From NCBI GenBank assembly GCA_029249345.1, contig JAQWHM010000016.1, positions 186,001-250,000 on the forward strand: a stretch of 64,000 nucleotides of DNA, in the 5' to 3' direction. This DNA comes from UBA10348 sp002469915 (GTDB lineage Bacteria > Bacteroidota > Rhodothermia > Rhodothermales > UBA10348). Under the pieces are notes generated by a model. The model made no database searches and was not told where the DNA came from. It worked only from the letters and a program-made list of their open reading frames with translations. Position numbers and translations under genes: made by a program. How positions within the stretch are numbered: position 1 is the first letter of the stretch; the number at the start of each line of letters is the position of its first letter. Below, piece after piece: positions 1 to 8,704 of this stretch.

Positions 1-44
1 TCGGCAGCCCTTGAAATCAGCCTAAAATGAGCACTTTTAGAAAT

Positions 45-120
45 AGTGGAAAAGCTGTGGATAACGAGAAGTGACTCGTAAAATCGCTTTACAATTAAAA
101 CAGGGCAGCATTGTGGAGAA
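45..120. other. Cluster of three DnaA-box-like sites (possible origin element)
   Basis: Three 9-mers in the same orientation lie within 76 bases. AGTGGAAAA is at 45-53, TGTGGATAA at 56-64 (the exact complement of the consensus DnaA box TTATCCACA) and TGTGGAGAA at 112-120 (one mismatch). An AT-rich stretch at about 76-101 lies between the second and third. No gene is visible in 1-164, which is the 3' flank of mreB. dnaA lies about 2.6 kb away. This could be the edge of oriC or a DnaA-titration site; the window edge prevents a decision. Confidence 0.45.
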
Positions 121-164
121 ATAGCCTGATTTTCGAACTTAGAATGCCAAAATACCCGTAGGTA

Positions 165-1175
165 TTAGGTCAGCACTTTTGCGAATCCATCAATGTCTTC
201 TAGCACTGAACCGGTCCCACGGACAACGGCAGTTAGAGGGTCTTCTGCAACATAAACGGGCAGATCTACGCGTCCTCTAATCATTGAATCTAATCCTTTC
301 AGCATCGCTCCCCCTCCGGTTAGCATGATGCCTCGTTCTAGGATATCCGCGCCAAGTTCTGGAGGTGTTCTCTCGAGACATCGAATAACGGCGGCTGCAA
401 TCTGACCGACCGGTTCGCGAAGAGCTTCTCGCACATCTTCGGACGAAATCGTTCTCACTTTTGGAATTCCACTAACTAAATCTCGGCCTTTCACCGACAA
501 CTCCAGTTCGGGATCTAACTCAATAGCACTACCCACTTCCTTTTTAATTCGCTCGGCAGTACGGTGACCTATGAGCAGATTGTGGTTACGCTTGAAGTAC
601 TGCACAATGGCATTATCCAATTCATCTCCACCCACTCGAATGGACTCATCAATGACGATTCCAGAAAGGGCGATAACAGCAATTTCAGTCGTTCCACCGC
701 CAATATCCACAATCATGTTGCCAACAGGCTCGGCTACATTCAAACCGATGCCGATGGCAGCAGCCATGGGTTCATCGATGAGATGGACTTGTCTCGCTCC
801 GGCGTGCTCAGCTGAATCTCGAACCGCTCGTTTTTCTACTTCAGTAATTCCACTCGGAACACACACGACCATTCGCCGGATAGCAGAAAGCCAGTTTGTT
901 TGAACCTTTCTGATCAGCTGACGAATCAACTGCTCGGCAACTTCGAAATCAGCTATAACTCCGTCCTTAAGGGGACGAATGGTTTCTATCTCCCGGTGCG
1001 TACGCTCATGCATTTGCTGAGCTTCGTGTCCCACTGCAATGACACGTCTTGTAGATCTGTTCAGAGCAACGATGGAGGGTTCGTTCAAAACGATACCTCT
1101 ACCCTTGATGTAAATCAGAGTGTTTGCAGTGCCCAGATCAATGGCAACGTCAGTCGAAAAATTGAACAGCCCCAT
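165..1175 (-). CDS. mreB: Rod shape-determining protein MreB (actin-like ATPase)
   Basis: MreB polymerises on the inner face of the cytoplasmic membrane and guides the peptidoglycan elongation machinery. The 336-residue product has the normal family length. Actin-fold motifs are in order: phosphate-1 loop AIDLGTANTLIYI near the N-terminus (residues 12-24), a central VDIGGGTTEIAVI phosphate-2 loop, and adenosine motif MLTGGGAMLKGLD near residue 290. The ATG start places the family-typical short amphipathic N-terminus MGLFNFS directly before the actin fold. The stop overlaps a small hairpin AATACC-CGTA-GGTATT at 151-166, too weak to call a terminator. Neighbouring mreC/mreD, if linked, lie outside the window. 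Confidence 0.97.
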   Translation of the reverse strand: MGLFNFSTDVAIDLGTANTLIYIKGRGIVLNEPSIVALNRSTRRVIAVGHEAQQMHERTHREIETIRPLKDGVIADFEVAEQLIRQLIRKVQTNWLSAIRRMVVCVPSGITEVEKRAVRDSAEHAGARQVHLIDEPMAAAIGIGLNVAEPVGNMIVDIGGGTTEIAVIALSGIVIDESIRVGGDELDNAIVQYFKRNHNLLIGHRTAERIKKEVGSAIELDPELELSVKGRDLVSGIPKVRTISSEDVREALREPVGQIAAAVIRCLERTPPELGADILERGIMLTGGGAMLKGLDSMIRGRVDLPVYVAEDPLTAVVRGTGSVLEDIDGFAKVLT

Positions 1176-1405
1176 GTAGTAACAGTCGCGAAAAGCGGTC
1201 TTAATGAAGTCGTGAAACCCTGTTTTTCATTGGAAAGGGGGTCGGGAGACACCCGGCCCGCAGGGTCTTTTGATAATACGTATAGAGTGTGTTGATTCCA
1301 ACGCACAAAGCGTAGTTCGGTCAATCGTTTTTGCTGTAAAAACCTCCGTACATTGATCAGTGCGCCCCTGCTTGTGTATCTCACAAACTCATCCGGAGAT
1401 TTTAG

Positions 1406-2254
1406 TTGAAGCGATCAGTACTTCTTCTGCTTGGCATTCTGTTAATCGTATTAGGGGTGGTGTCCATTGGGGCATTAAAAAGAGAAATTCGGATATCAAC
1501 GAATGTAACGGTCAGTAAGTCAGAAGCGACCTCGTTCCGTGTTTTATCCTCCGCTGAGCAGATTTCCAGTTGGATGGAAGGAATAACACTGCAAGAAACA
1601 TTAGTTGAGCATCCAGAAAATGTGGGGAGTAGGTATCGGCTTACGCAGGTCGACGGATCAGAATGGGAAGCCACAGTGCTGGATTTGGAGGACAATCGAC
1701 GGATCGTCATGCTCTTGACCGATCCTAGAGCTGAGATTCAGATTGAGGTCGAACTATTTCCATCACCAGAAGGGACTCGGGTTCAAATTGACACGATTAC
1801 GAGGGGTTCTACCGTCTTTTACCGGACGCTGATGCCTTTTGCAAAGAGATCAATCCTCAAGAGTCAGATGCGCATAAATGAACATTGGAAAAGACTGATC
1901 GAGACATCCATTGAATCGTTGGTTGGGGAATGGAGCGGTACAGATGCCTCCGGATCAGAGCAACTATTTGAGTTTCATTTCGATGGGACGGCGGACTGGA
2001 AGGTTTCGTCTAGCGCCGGCGAATTCCAGTTAAAGAACTTACTCTATCGAAGAAATACCCTATCCCAACCTCAACAACTGGATTTAACCGGTTTTCAAAA
2101 AGGCCCTTTGGCCGGTATGACCTTGTTCGGTATTGTCGATTTATCCCGTCAGGATACACTCATTTACGACGCTGCAGCGGGTAAACCTGACGATGCGTCT
2201 GCTCGGCCGGAGACGTTCTCGGAATCGGCTACCGTCTACATACGCATTCGTTAA
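1406..2254 (+). CDS. Membrane-anchored SRPBCC (START-like) domain protein
   Basis: The 282-residue product has one N-terminal hydrophobic segment (about residues 4-22, LLLLGILLIVLGVVSIGAL) that should anchor it in the membrane. Residues about 30-170 have the pattern of polyketide cyclase/START-type SRPBCC domains, with a lipid-binding-like beta sheet ending in an amphipathic helix (KSQMRINEHWKRLIE). The remaining C-terminal 110 residues are beta-rich and unrecognised. The start is TTG, chosen because GGAG at 1395-1398 is 7 bases upstream and the hydrophobic segment follows at once. It runs convergently into the VOC gene and the two stop codons share bases. Its function is unknown. Confidence 0.75.
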   Translation: MKRSVLLLLGILLIVLGVVSIGALKREIRISTNVTVSKSEATSFRVLSSAEQISSWMEGITLQETLVEHPENVGSRYRLTQVDGSEWEATVLDLEDNRRIVMLLTDPRAEIQIEVELFPSPEGTRVQIDTITRGSTVFYRTLMPFAKRSILKSQMRINEHWKRLIETSIESLVGEWSGTDASGSEQLFEFHFDGTADWKVSSSAGEFQLKNLLYRRNTLSQPQQLDLTGFQKGPLAGMTLFGIVDLSRQDTLIYDAAAGKPDDASARPETFSESATVYIRIR

Positions 2255-2637
2255 ATGGGTTCGAAAAGGGCCATGACGGCGCCGGCAGGATCTCGAATAA
2301 CGCAGAATTTGCCGTGACCTTCCATCTTTCGGATCGGTGCAATGAGCTCTCCTCCCAGTTTCTTGCACTGCTCTGTGGAGGACAGAATATCATCCACATT
2401 TACATACATGAGCCATGCAGGTGGGAGACCTTTGTTGTTGCCTCGAGCATTACAAATTCCTGACACGGGATCGCCAGTCGAGGGGGCAGACATGACGAAA
2501 TCATTGTATGTGCCCATACTAAGGGGAGTAGACGTCCAACCGACTACTTGTTCGTAGAATTCTCGGATTTCATCTGCATTGTCAATCGTTAGATCGAACC
2601 AGCCTACAGTTCCGGTAAGAGGCTTTGCGTCACTCAT
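2251..2637 (-). CDS. VOC (glyoxalase/bleomycin-resistance fold) family protein
   Basis: This 128-residue protein has the paired beta-alpha-beta-beta-beta modules of the vicinal oxygen chelate fold. The opening GTVGWFDLTIDNADEIREFY is typical of the first half, and the C-terminal KFCVIRDPAGAVMALFEP is the usual closing strand pair, with a Glu that could ligate metal. Many close relatives are annotated only as VOC family protein, and the substrate cannot be inferred. It starts 8 bases after the dnaA stop on the same strand, so it is probably co-transcribed with dnaA. Its stop overlaps the stop of the convergent SRPBCC gene. Confidence 0.85.
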   Translation of the reverse strand: MSDAKPLTGTVGWFDLTIDNADEIREFYEQVVGWTSTPLSMGTYNDFVMSAPSTGDPVSGICNARGNNKGLPPAWLMYVNVDDILSSTEQCKKLGGELIAPIRKMEGHGKFCVIRDPAGAVMALFEPI

Positions 2638-2645
2638 CTGAGCTC

Positions 2646-4169
2646 TCAGTTATGCAAGATCCGATTTTTCAAGATCTGATCGATCCGTTCAAGATCTTCG
2701 ACAAACCTTGGATCGGTATCAATGCGGGCCTGAATAGCTTTGCATGCATGAATCACTGTTGAGTGATCCCGACCGCCAAATCTGCGGCCAATAGCTTCGA
2801 GGGAATGCTGCGTCATCAACTTGCAAAAATGCATCGCAACTTGTCGCGCATCCACGATAGGCCGCTTGCGACTTTTGCCAATCAAGAGATCTGGATCCAA
2901 CGAGTAGAACTCCGCTACGATATCTCGAATGTGAGATGCCGAAATGCTTTTTCGGGTGCGGTTGTCGATCAAATCTTGAAGTGCGTCTTGCACAAAGATC
3001 AGATCGATTGGACGCTGTGTTACTTGTTGAAGGGCTAAAAGCCTATTGAATGCTCCTTCAAGCAGGCGAATATTGTCCTTGACGTTGAACGCGATGTAGT
3101 CAATGACTTCGCCGGTCAAGTTTAGGCCTTTATCGAGGGCATGCTTTTGAAGGATGGCCGTTCGCGTTTCCAAATCTGGTGGTTGGACATCAGCTGAAAG
3201 ACCCCAGCGGAAGCGGGAAAGCAGTCGCTCTTCGATTCCTGCGATTTCAGCCGGACTTCTGTCCGCGCACAGGATAATTTGTTTTCCTCGTTGATGCAGG
3301 TCATTGAAAAGATGGAAAAACTGCTCTTGCGTTTTTTCTTTTCCGCCAAAGAACTGAATATCATCGACAATCAGCACATCGATCTGACGGAAGGCGTGAG
3401 TAAACTCGCCAAGCGTATTGTTCTTTATAGCATGAACAAAACTATTTGTGAACGCTTCGGAGGTCAGGTAGAGCACTTGACTCCGACTATTCTCACCTAC
3501 AATCTGGTTTCCGATTGCATGAGCAAGATGAGTTTTACCTAGCCCGACCTTTCCATAAATCAGAAAGGGATTGAAGCTTGTTTCTCCTGGGCGATTGGCC
3601 ACAGCAACACCTGCACTGCGGGCAAGGCGATTGCAATCCGCTTCTATGAAGGCATCAAATGTATATCGAGGATTGAGCGTTTGAGGAACTGATCCGGGAA
3701 CAGACTCCGGACGAACCTTGAAGGGAGTAGCGGCGCTCTTTGAGGGAGGAGCCTGACCCGAAGCGCGGTGAATCCTGCGAGGAGTCTCGGATCGTTTTGG
3801 AAGAGCCGATCCTACGGGGTTCTTAATAGATGCTGAATTCATATTGGCATTGGCCATTGTGGATTGGATGTCTCCATGCGTCACTTTGGCAACTTCAAGG
3901 ACCGTGCTTTCTACAACAACGAAACTGTAAGAAGCGGCTTCTCCCGCAATCGTATCGATTGCGAGTTGCATCTCTTCGCCATATTTGCGTGCGATCCAGT
4001 CCCTATGAAATTCAGACGGAACGCTTAGCGTGATGTGTTGCGCATTCCCAGCCGACGTACTGGAGATCAACTCAATCGGTTGAATCCATGTTTGATACTG
4101 TTGTGTCGGTATGTGCTGAGCCAGCTTATTCTTGTGCTGATGCCACAACTTATTGAGTTGTATCTCCAT
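2646..4169 (-). CDS. dnaA: Chromosomal replication initiator protein DnaA
   Basis: DnaA binds 9-bp boxes at oriC and melts the origin using its AAA+ domain. The domains are in order: an N-terminal DnaB/DiaA-interaction domain (KLWHQHKNKLAQHIPTQQYQ), a low-complexity linker at about 115-170, the AAA+ core with Walker A GKVGLGKTH and Walker B VLIVDDIQFF, and the C-terminal helix-turn-helix with signature GGRDHSTVIHA. The length of 507 residues is normal. An adjacent TTG at 4172 would add one residue; the ATG at 4169 is preferred. DnaA-box-like 9-mers lie upstream at 4268-4312, consistent with autoregulation. Confidence 0.98.
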   Translation of the reverse strand: MEIQLNKLWHQHKNKLAQHIPTQQYQTWIQPIELISSTSAGNAQHITLSVPSEFHRDWIARKYGEEMQLAIDTIAGEAASYSFVVVESTVLEVAKVTHGDIQSTMANANMNSASIKNPVGSALPKRSETPRRIHRASGQAPPSKSAATPFKVRPESVPGSVPQTLNPRYTFDAFIEADCNRLARSAGVAVANRPGETSFNPFLIYGKVGLGKTHLAHAIGNQIVGENSRSQVLYLTSEAFTNSFVHAIKNNTLGEFTHAFRQIDVLIVDDIQFFGGKEKTQEQFFHLFNDLHQRGKQIILCADRSPAEIAGIEERLLSRFRWGLSADVQPPDLETRTAILQKHALDKGLNLTGEVIDYIAFNVKDNIRLLEGAFNRLLALQQVTQRPIDLIFVQDALQDLIDNRTRKSISASHIRDIVAEFYSLDPDLLIGKSRKRPIVDARQVAMHFCKLMTQHSLEAIGRRFGGRDHSTVIHACKAIQARIDTDPRFVEDLERIDQILKNRILHN

Positions 4170-4267
4170 CAATAGAATACAGTAAAAAATCAGGTGGGTG
4201 GGGCGCGAAATCTCCTCTCTATGTTAGGCAGAATGGGCGTACCCCTGCAACTCGAAACCCGGGGTAT

Positions 4268-4312
4268 TTATCCACTCTGTACCCTTCTTATCAACACCCG
4301 GAATGTGGAAAA
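4268..4312. promoter_or_regulatory. DnaA-box-like sites upstream of dnaA
   Basis: TTATCCACT (4268-4276), TTATCAACA (4288-4296) and TGTGGAAAA (4304-4312, inverse orientation) each differ by one base from the consensus DnaA box TTATCCACA. They sit 99-143 bases upstream of the dnaA start, in the gap to bcp. Autoregulation of dnaA through such boxes is common, and an origin here is the alternative. The third site overlaps the A-tract that serves as the T-run of the bcp terminator. Confidence 0.45.
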
Positions 4313-4350
4313 AAAAGATCCGCCCGAAAGCCATTTTTTTCGGGCGGATC
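4309..4350 (-). terminator. Intrinsic terminator of bcp
   Basis: The perfect inverted repeat GATCCGCCCGAAA (4317-4329) / TTTCGGGCGGATC (4338-4350) forms a 13-bp stem. Read on the minus strand it is followed by eight T residues (4316 down to 4309), as expected for Rho-independent termination 46 bases after the bcp stop. An A6 tract on the other side (4351-4356) is the usual partner on the 5' flank. Confidence 0.85.
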
Positions 4351-4395
4351 AAAAAAGATTGTTGTACGCGAGCAGAGAGCGATATAGGCGTCTTT

Positions 4396-4878
4396 TTAGT
4401 CGATTAGTCCAAAGCCTTTCATCACCTCAGTTGTGTGTTCGGTTACCTTGGGTCTTTTATAAACGTGTACGATAACTCCCTTTTCGTCAATCAGAAACGT
4501 GGTACGCTTGGTACCCATGGACTTGCGGCCATACAGGTTTTTCTCACCGTAGGCTCCGTAAGCTAATAGCATTTCGCGATCGGTATCTGCAATGAGGGGG
4601 AAGGGTAAATCGAACTTTTCAGCGAATTTGAGGTGTTTTTCGACTGGATCATCAGAAACGCCGACGATCGCAATTCCTGCGTCAAGTAGCGCCGAATAAT
4701 TATCTCGAAGGTTGCAGGCTTGTTTGGTACATCCTGGCGTGTTGTCTCTAGGATAGAAATACACGACTAGTTTCTGACCTTTGAAGTCGGATAGAGAAAC
4801 AACCGACCCATCCTGCGTTGGGCCTGAAAAATCTGGAGCCAGAGAACCGGGCTCCGGCATGGCTTTTGGAGTGCTCAT
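4396..4878 (-). CDS. bcp: Thioredoxin-dependent peroxiredoxin, Bcp/PrxQ type
   Basis: It reduces hydrogen peroxide and organic hydroperoxides in the cytoplasm using thioredoxin. The 160-residue product shows the AhpC/TSA fold with FYPRDNTPGCTKQACNL. The first Cys is the peroxidatic residue, and a second Cys five residues later is the resolving Cys of the atypical two-Cys PrxQ class. An upstream in-frame ATG at 4923 would add 15 hydrophobic residues; I chose 4878 because family members begin shortly before the APDF motif. The gene is monocistronic, with a strong terminator immediately downstream. Confidence 0.93.
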   Translation of the reverse strand: MSTPKAMPEPGSLAPDFSGPTQDGSVVSLSDFKGQKLVVYFYPRDNTPGCTKQACNLRDNYSALLDAGIAIVGVSDDPVEKHLKFAEKFDLPFPLIADTDREMLLAYGAYGEKNLYGRKSMGTKRTTFLIDEKGVIVHVYKRPKVTEHTTEVMKGFGLID

Positions 4879-4959
4879 GATTGCTAACAGTAGAATATTG
4901 CGTCTTAAAAGAGTTCCATACAACCAAGCCTTTACAGGCGGGTTTCCACATTTAAATGT

Positions 4960-5646
4960 TTAAAAAGGAATGCCTACAGATTCTGCCAAAAACGACATGA
5001 ATGGAGACCCTTTTTCCCAGGTCTGTGCGATTAGCGGAAGGACATCCGGTCGGAGTGCTATTTCCTCTGTGATTTGAGCAACTCCCATAAAATCTTTGCG
5101 CTTTAAGTCATTGATATATCGGTGCTCCGGGTCGAATCCTTTGGGAGGACGTTTGAGGGACTCACCTTGAAGGGGAAACTCATTCTTAAAACTATTTGCA
5201 TCCAGTATGTCTTCCCATAATTCAGGATCAGTAGCAATGGCTGATCGAATCTTGGTGAGTATGCTATTTTCTGGACGCCAAAGACCAAGTCCTAGAAAGA
5301 CATTGTCTGGTTCGATGTGCAGGTAGTAGCCTGGAGCATGCACATCTTTAGCTTGTTCGTGGCGAAAGTGAACGCTAGCATGCGTCTTGTAAGGGCTTTT
5401 GTTTTTCGAAAATCGAACGTCGCGATAGATTCTGAATAATGAACCGCCTGATACTTTGGGGATCGCCCTAAAATGAGGACTTATCCCAGACAGCAGTGGT
5501 GCAAAATCTGCAATCAGATCTAGAAGGGGTTCCTTGAGGTGCTGCTCATAACGAACCTTGTGATCGTTAAACCACTCCCTTGTGTTGTTTTCTCGCAACT
5601 CCCTTAAAAACAAAAACAACTCAGGCGTGATGTACGGATTGGACAT
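4960..5646 (-). CDS. DUF2461 family protein
   Basis: The 228-residue product matches the DUF2461/TIGR02453 family over its whole length. It has the N-terminal FLRELRENNTREWFNDHK block, the central FRIYRDVRFSKNKSPYKTH block that defines the family, and the YYLHIEPDNVFLGLGLW strand region. No catalytic role has been established for the family that I know of. The start MSNPYITPELF matches the usual position just upstream of the first conserved helix. The 81-base gap to bcp suggests a separate or loosely linked transcript. Confidence 0.88.
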   Translation of the reverse strand: MSNPYITPELFLFLRELRENNTREWFNDHKVRYEQHLKEPLLDLIADFAPLLSGISPHFRAIPKVSGGSLFRIYRDVRFSKNKSPYKTHASVHFRHEQAKDVHAPGYYLHIEPDNVFLGLGLWRPENSILTKIRSAIATDPELWEDILDANSFKNEFPLQGESLKRPPKGFDPEHRYINDLKRKDFMGVAQITEEIALRPDVLPLIAQTWEKGSPFMSFLAESVGIPF

Positions 5647-5682
5647 AACTCTCCCAGTTAATGGCGGGGTGGCTTAAAAAAA

Positions 5683-6087
5683 TTACTTAGTGGCAAGTCG
5701 ACTGACGACTTTTGCGCCATAAAATGCAGCTGGTATCGGTAGTGCAATACCCAAAATCCACATCCAGATTGGATGTGGGATGGTAATCATAGTGATAATA
5801 CCCAATGTCATGAGGACGGCTCCAGTCAGGATACTGGGAAGGTGACTCGGATCTTTAGAAATTATTCCGGCCGTTAGTCCACCAACCCATGCGCCACATG
5901 CCCATGCTACTAAAACAGCGATAAGTGCCGCCGTGGGGATTGTATGCATAATGGCGGCTAGCTCCTCAGGATTAGTAATATCCGTTCCTGCTGGGGGTGG
6001 CCAGATCAGATGTCCCAGGCTTTCGACAATGCCAACGGTGATGCCTCCCGCAATGACTCCAGCTACTATAGACAGTGCTTTTTTCAT
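5683..6087 (-). CDS. Small four-helix membrane protein of unknown function
   Basis: The 134-residue product is mostly hydrophobic. Segments at about 4-22 (ALSIVAGVIAGGITVGIVE), 46-66, 78-97 and 100-118 could each span the membrane, and there is no recognisable catalytic motif. The architecture resembles small glycine-rich inner-membrane proteins from many Bacteroidota-like genomes. I preferred the ATG at 6087 (MKKALSIV) over an upstream ATG at 6132 because it puts two lysines directly before the first helix. The function is not known. Confidence 0.7.
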   Translation of the reverse strand: MKKALSIVAGVIAGGITVGIVESLGHLIWPPPAGTDITNPEELAAIMHTIPTAALIAVLVAWACGAWVGGLTAGIISKDPSHLPSILTGAVLMTLGIITMITIPHPIWMWILGIALPIPAAFYGAKVVSRLATK

Positions 6088-6156
6088 GTCATTTCTCTCA
6101 TCTTTGATTTGGACGCCAACATCTACATCCAAAAGGGTAATAACAAATGAGGGTAT

Positions 6157-7998
6157 CTACCCTTCGGAATTGAAATGTCCCAACACCTTTTTCGCAAGGT
6201 GAGTGCCTATGGCCGTTTTGAGGTCGTCTTCTGACGCTTCTCTAATTCGTTTAACAGAGCCAAATTCTCGCAACAACTTTTTGGCCGTTCGGGGGCCAAT
6301 TCCATCAATCTCTTCTAATTCAGTATGCAACGTTGATTTAGATCTCAGTTTTCGTTGAAACGTGACGGCGAATCGATGGGCTTCATTACGTGTGCGCTGT
6401 AATAGTTGAAGCGATGCGCTGTCTTTAGAGACAAATACGGATTCGGTGTCCCCTGGAAAAAACACTTCCTCCAATCGCTTGGCCAAGCCGACAATAGGAA
6501 ATTTGCCGTAGGCTTCGACTTCTTGGAGCGCTAATACAGAACTAGACAATTGTCCTTTCCCGCCATCTATCACGACTAGATCTGGCCATGGGCCATTTTC
6601 TTCCACCATCTTCGCATATCTACGTCCAACGACCTCCCTCATGGATTGAAAGTCATCGGAGCGTCCTCCTCCTACGGAACGGACTTTAAAGGTGCGATAT
6701 TCGGACTTTTTTGGCTTCCCATCAATGAAAACAACGCAGGAGGCCACCACATCGGTACCTCCGAGATGAGAAATATCAAAACACTCAATGCGCCGGGGCA
6801 GGCGAGGTAAATGTAGGTCGGCTTTTAGACGGGTCACGGAATGAGGGACCTTTCCTTCATTCTTCTTTTGTCTAGCCACTCGAAATTCTTCGAGCATCAA
6901 GTCGGCATTTTTTTCAACAATCCGAATGAGCCCGGCTTTGTCTCCTCGCTGGGGAAGAATGAACGGGACTTTTTTTCCTCGATTTTCTCTGAGGAGTTCC
7001 TCCACGGGCACCGGATTCGCGGATGGTATGGACAGATGAACTTCTTCTGGGAAAAAGGTCGACTCTGCGTAATACCGCTCCATAACAGCTTGCATCAATT
7101 CTTCGGCGGGCGCTTCATCGATCCGCGTCAGGTATTGTGTTCTGCGCCCTACAATTTTTCCATCGCGCATCTGAAAAGTGATTCCGCAAGCCGCGTTCAA
7201 TTCGCGGTCAATACTAATGGCAAACAAATCTCGATCCGCAAGGTCACCAGTCACGACTCGTTGGCGCTCGGCATACTTTTGAAGAGCGTTAATTTGGTCG
7301 CGTAGCTTGGCTGCCTCCTCAAAATTCATTGCCTCGGAAACGCGCTGCATTTCATCCTTTAGAAGTGCAATCAGCGTTCTTGTCTTCCCATTCAATAACT
7401 GCTCGACCTGCTTTATGGTATTGGCATAACTTTCTGAGGATTGAAGACCTATGCACGGAGCTTCACATTTTTTGATATGGTATTGGAGGCATACCTCGTA
7501 TTTACCGGCCTGGATGGGTTCGGGGGACAAGTTCAGACTACACGTACGCAGTTTGAAAATAGATCGGATGGTGTCCAGCATGATGCGCATGCTTCTTGCA
7601 TCCGTGTAGGGCCCGAAATATTTACTTCCATCACGAATAGGCTTCCGAGTGGGGAAAATCCGCGGAAAGGGCTCGTTTTTGACGCAGATGTAGGGATAGG
7701 TCTTATCGTCCCGAAGAGAGATGTTGTATCGGGGACGAAGACTCTTGATAAGATTGTTTTCCAGCAGAAGCGCTTCAGCTTCCGTGTCCGTGATGATGAC
7801 CTCAACATCGTGGATTTTGGAAACAAGGATCTTCAGGCGTCCTTCTCGATTGCGACTATCATGGAAGTACGAATTGACCCGCGCTTTTAAATTCTTCGCT
7901 TTGCCAACATAGAGCACCTTCCCGTCTACGTCCTTATGCTGATAGACGCCTGGACGGGTAGGGATTCGAGCCAGTTTTTCGGCCAGATCGGAGTGCAT
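6157..7998 (-). CDS. uvrC: UvrABC system protein C (excinuclease subunit)
   Basis: UvrC makes both incisions around UvrAB-marked DNA lesions. The 613-residue protein carries all expected parts: the N-terminal GIY-YIG nuclease (RPGVYQHKDVDGKVLYVGKAKNLKAR), a central UvrB-binding UVR segment (MNFEEAAKLRDQINALQ), a C-terminal RNase H-like domain beginning RIECFDISHLGG, and a helix-hairpin-helix tail (IDGIGPRTAKKLL). An in-frame ATG at 8040 would add 14 residues. The start at 7998 fits the family N-terminus better and leaves 73 bases for divergent promoters with nth. Neither start has a clear Shine-Dalgarno site. Confidence 0.96.
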   Translation of the reverse strand: MHSDLAEKLARIPTRPGVYQHKDVDGKVLYVGKAKNLKARVNSYFHDSRNREGRLKILVSKIHDVEVIITDTEAEALLLENNLIKSLRPRYNISLRDDKTYPYICVKNEPFPRIFPTRKPIRDGSKYFGPYTDARSMRIMLDTIRSIFKLRTCSLNLSPEPIQAGKYEVCLQYHIKKCEAPCIGLQSSESYANTIKQVEQLLNGKTRTLIALLKDEMQRVSEAMNFEEAAKLRDQINALQKYAERQRVVTGDLADRDLFAISIDRELNAACGITFQMRDGKIVGRRTQYLTRIDEAPAEELMQAVMERYYAESTFFPEEVHLSIPSANPVPVEELLRENRGKKVPFILPQRGDKAGLIRIVEKNADLMLEEFRVARQKKNEGKVPHSVTRLKADLHLPRLPRRIECFDISHLGGTDVVASCVVFIDGKPKKSEYRTFKVRSVGGGRSDDFQSMREVVGRRYAKMVEENGPWPDLVVIDGGKGQLSSSVLALQEVEAYGKFPIVGLAKRLEEVFFPGDTESVFVSKDSASLQLLQRTRNEAHRFAVTFQRKLRSKSTLHTELEEIDGIGPRTAKKLLREFGSVKRIREASEDDLKTAIGTHLAKKVLGHFNSEG

Positions 7999-8071
7999 GC
8001 GGACGGGTGATGGTGTAAAATACTGGTCCGATAAACCCATGCTTGTATTGAAGGTTCATCAGAAAGAAATT

Positions 8072-8704
8072 ATGAACGACAAAATCCAGACGATCCTGTC
8101 CATTCTCCATGATCTATATCCAGGTGCCGACTGCGCGCTTAATCATGAAGAAGCCCATGAATTGCTGTTTGCCACCATTATGTCTGCGCAAACGACAGAT
8201 GTGAATGTCAACAAAGTCACGTTCACGCTTTTTCAGAAGTATCGTACCATCGCAGATTTTGCCAATGCGAATCTGGAGGAGTTCATGGAAGAAATCCGAT
8301 CTACCGGCTTTTATCGTAACAAGGCTCGGAACGTGATTGGAGCCGCGAACATGATTTTGCAGGAGTTCGGTGGGAACGTCCCACAGACCCTAGAAGAATT
8401 GGTCAGGCTTCCCGGTGTTGCTCGAAAAACGGCAAACGTTGTACTTGGAACGTATTTCGGAATTCCCAGCGGATTTGTTGTAGACACCCACGTGAAACGA
8501 CTCGCGTTTCGACTGGGGCTAACCACTCAAACTGATCCTGTTAAAGTGGAGAAAGACTTAATCGAATCTATTCCCGAAGAAGAATGGATCTTCGGTGGGC
8601 ATGCGATCATCCTACACGGGAGGTCTATTTGCGACGCAAAGAAGCCTCAGTGTCCCGTTTGTCCACTAATCGTGGCTTGTCCGCAAAACGGAATCCCTCA
8701 ATAA
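8072..8704 (+). CDS. nth: Endonuclease III (DNA glycosylase/AP lyase)
   Basis: It removes oxidised pyrimidines and cleaves the abasic strand by beta-elimination. The 210-residue product has the helix-hairpin-helix LPGVARKTANVVL with the catalytic Lys, the catalytic Asp in VVDTHVKR, and a C-terminal 4Fe-4S loop with Cys spacing C-x6-C-x2-C-x5-C (from CDAKKPQC to VACP). I chose the ATG at 8072 over 7997 because the family starts close to this point and the longer form would run into uvrC. It is divergent from uvrC, so two repair genes share a control region, and it overlaps the asnB 3' end by 7 bases. Confidence 0.95.
   Translation: MNDKIQTILSILHDLYPGADCALNHEEAHELLFATIMSAQTTDVNVNKVTFTLFQKYRTIADFANANLEEFMEEIRSTGFYRNKARNVIGAANMILQEFGGNVPQTLEELVRLPGVARKTANVVLGTYFGIPSGFVVDTHVKRLAFRLGLTTQTDPVKVEKDLIESIPEEEWIFGGHAIILHGRSICDAKKPQCPVCPLIVACPQNGIPQ

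Noticed and set aside
151..166. AATACC-CGTA-GGTATT hairpin at the mreB stop
   Set aside because: Six base pairs, AT-rich and without a T-run on the minus strand.
4194..4475. 93-codon plus-strand ORF between dnaA and bcp
   Set aside because: It runs through the terminator hairpin and DnaA-box sites and antisense into bcp; no protein features.
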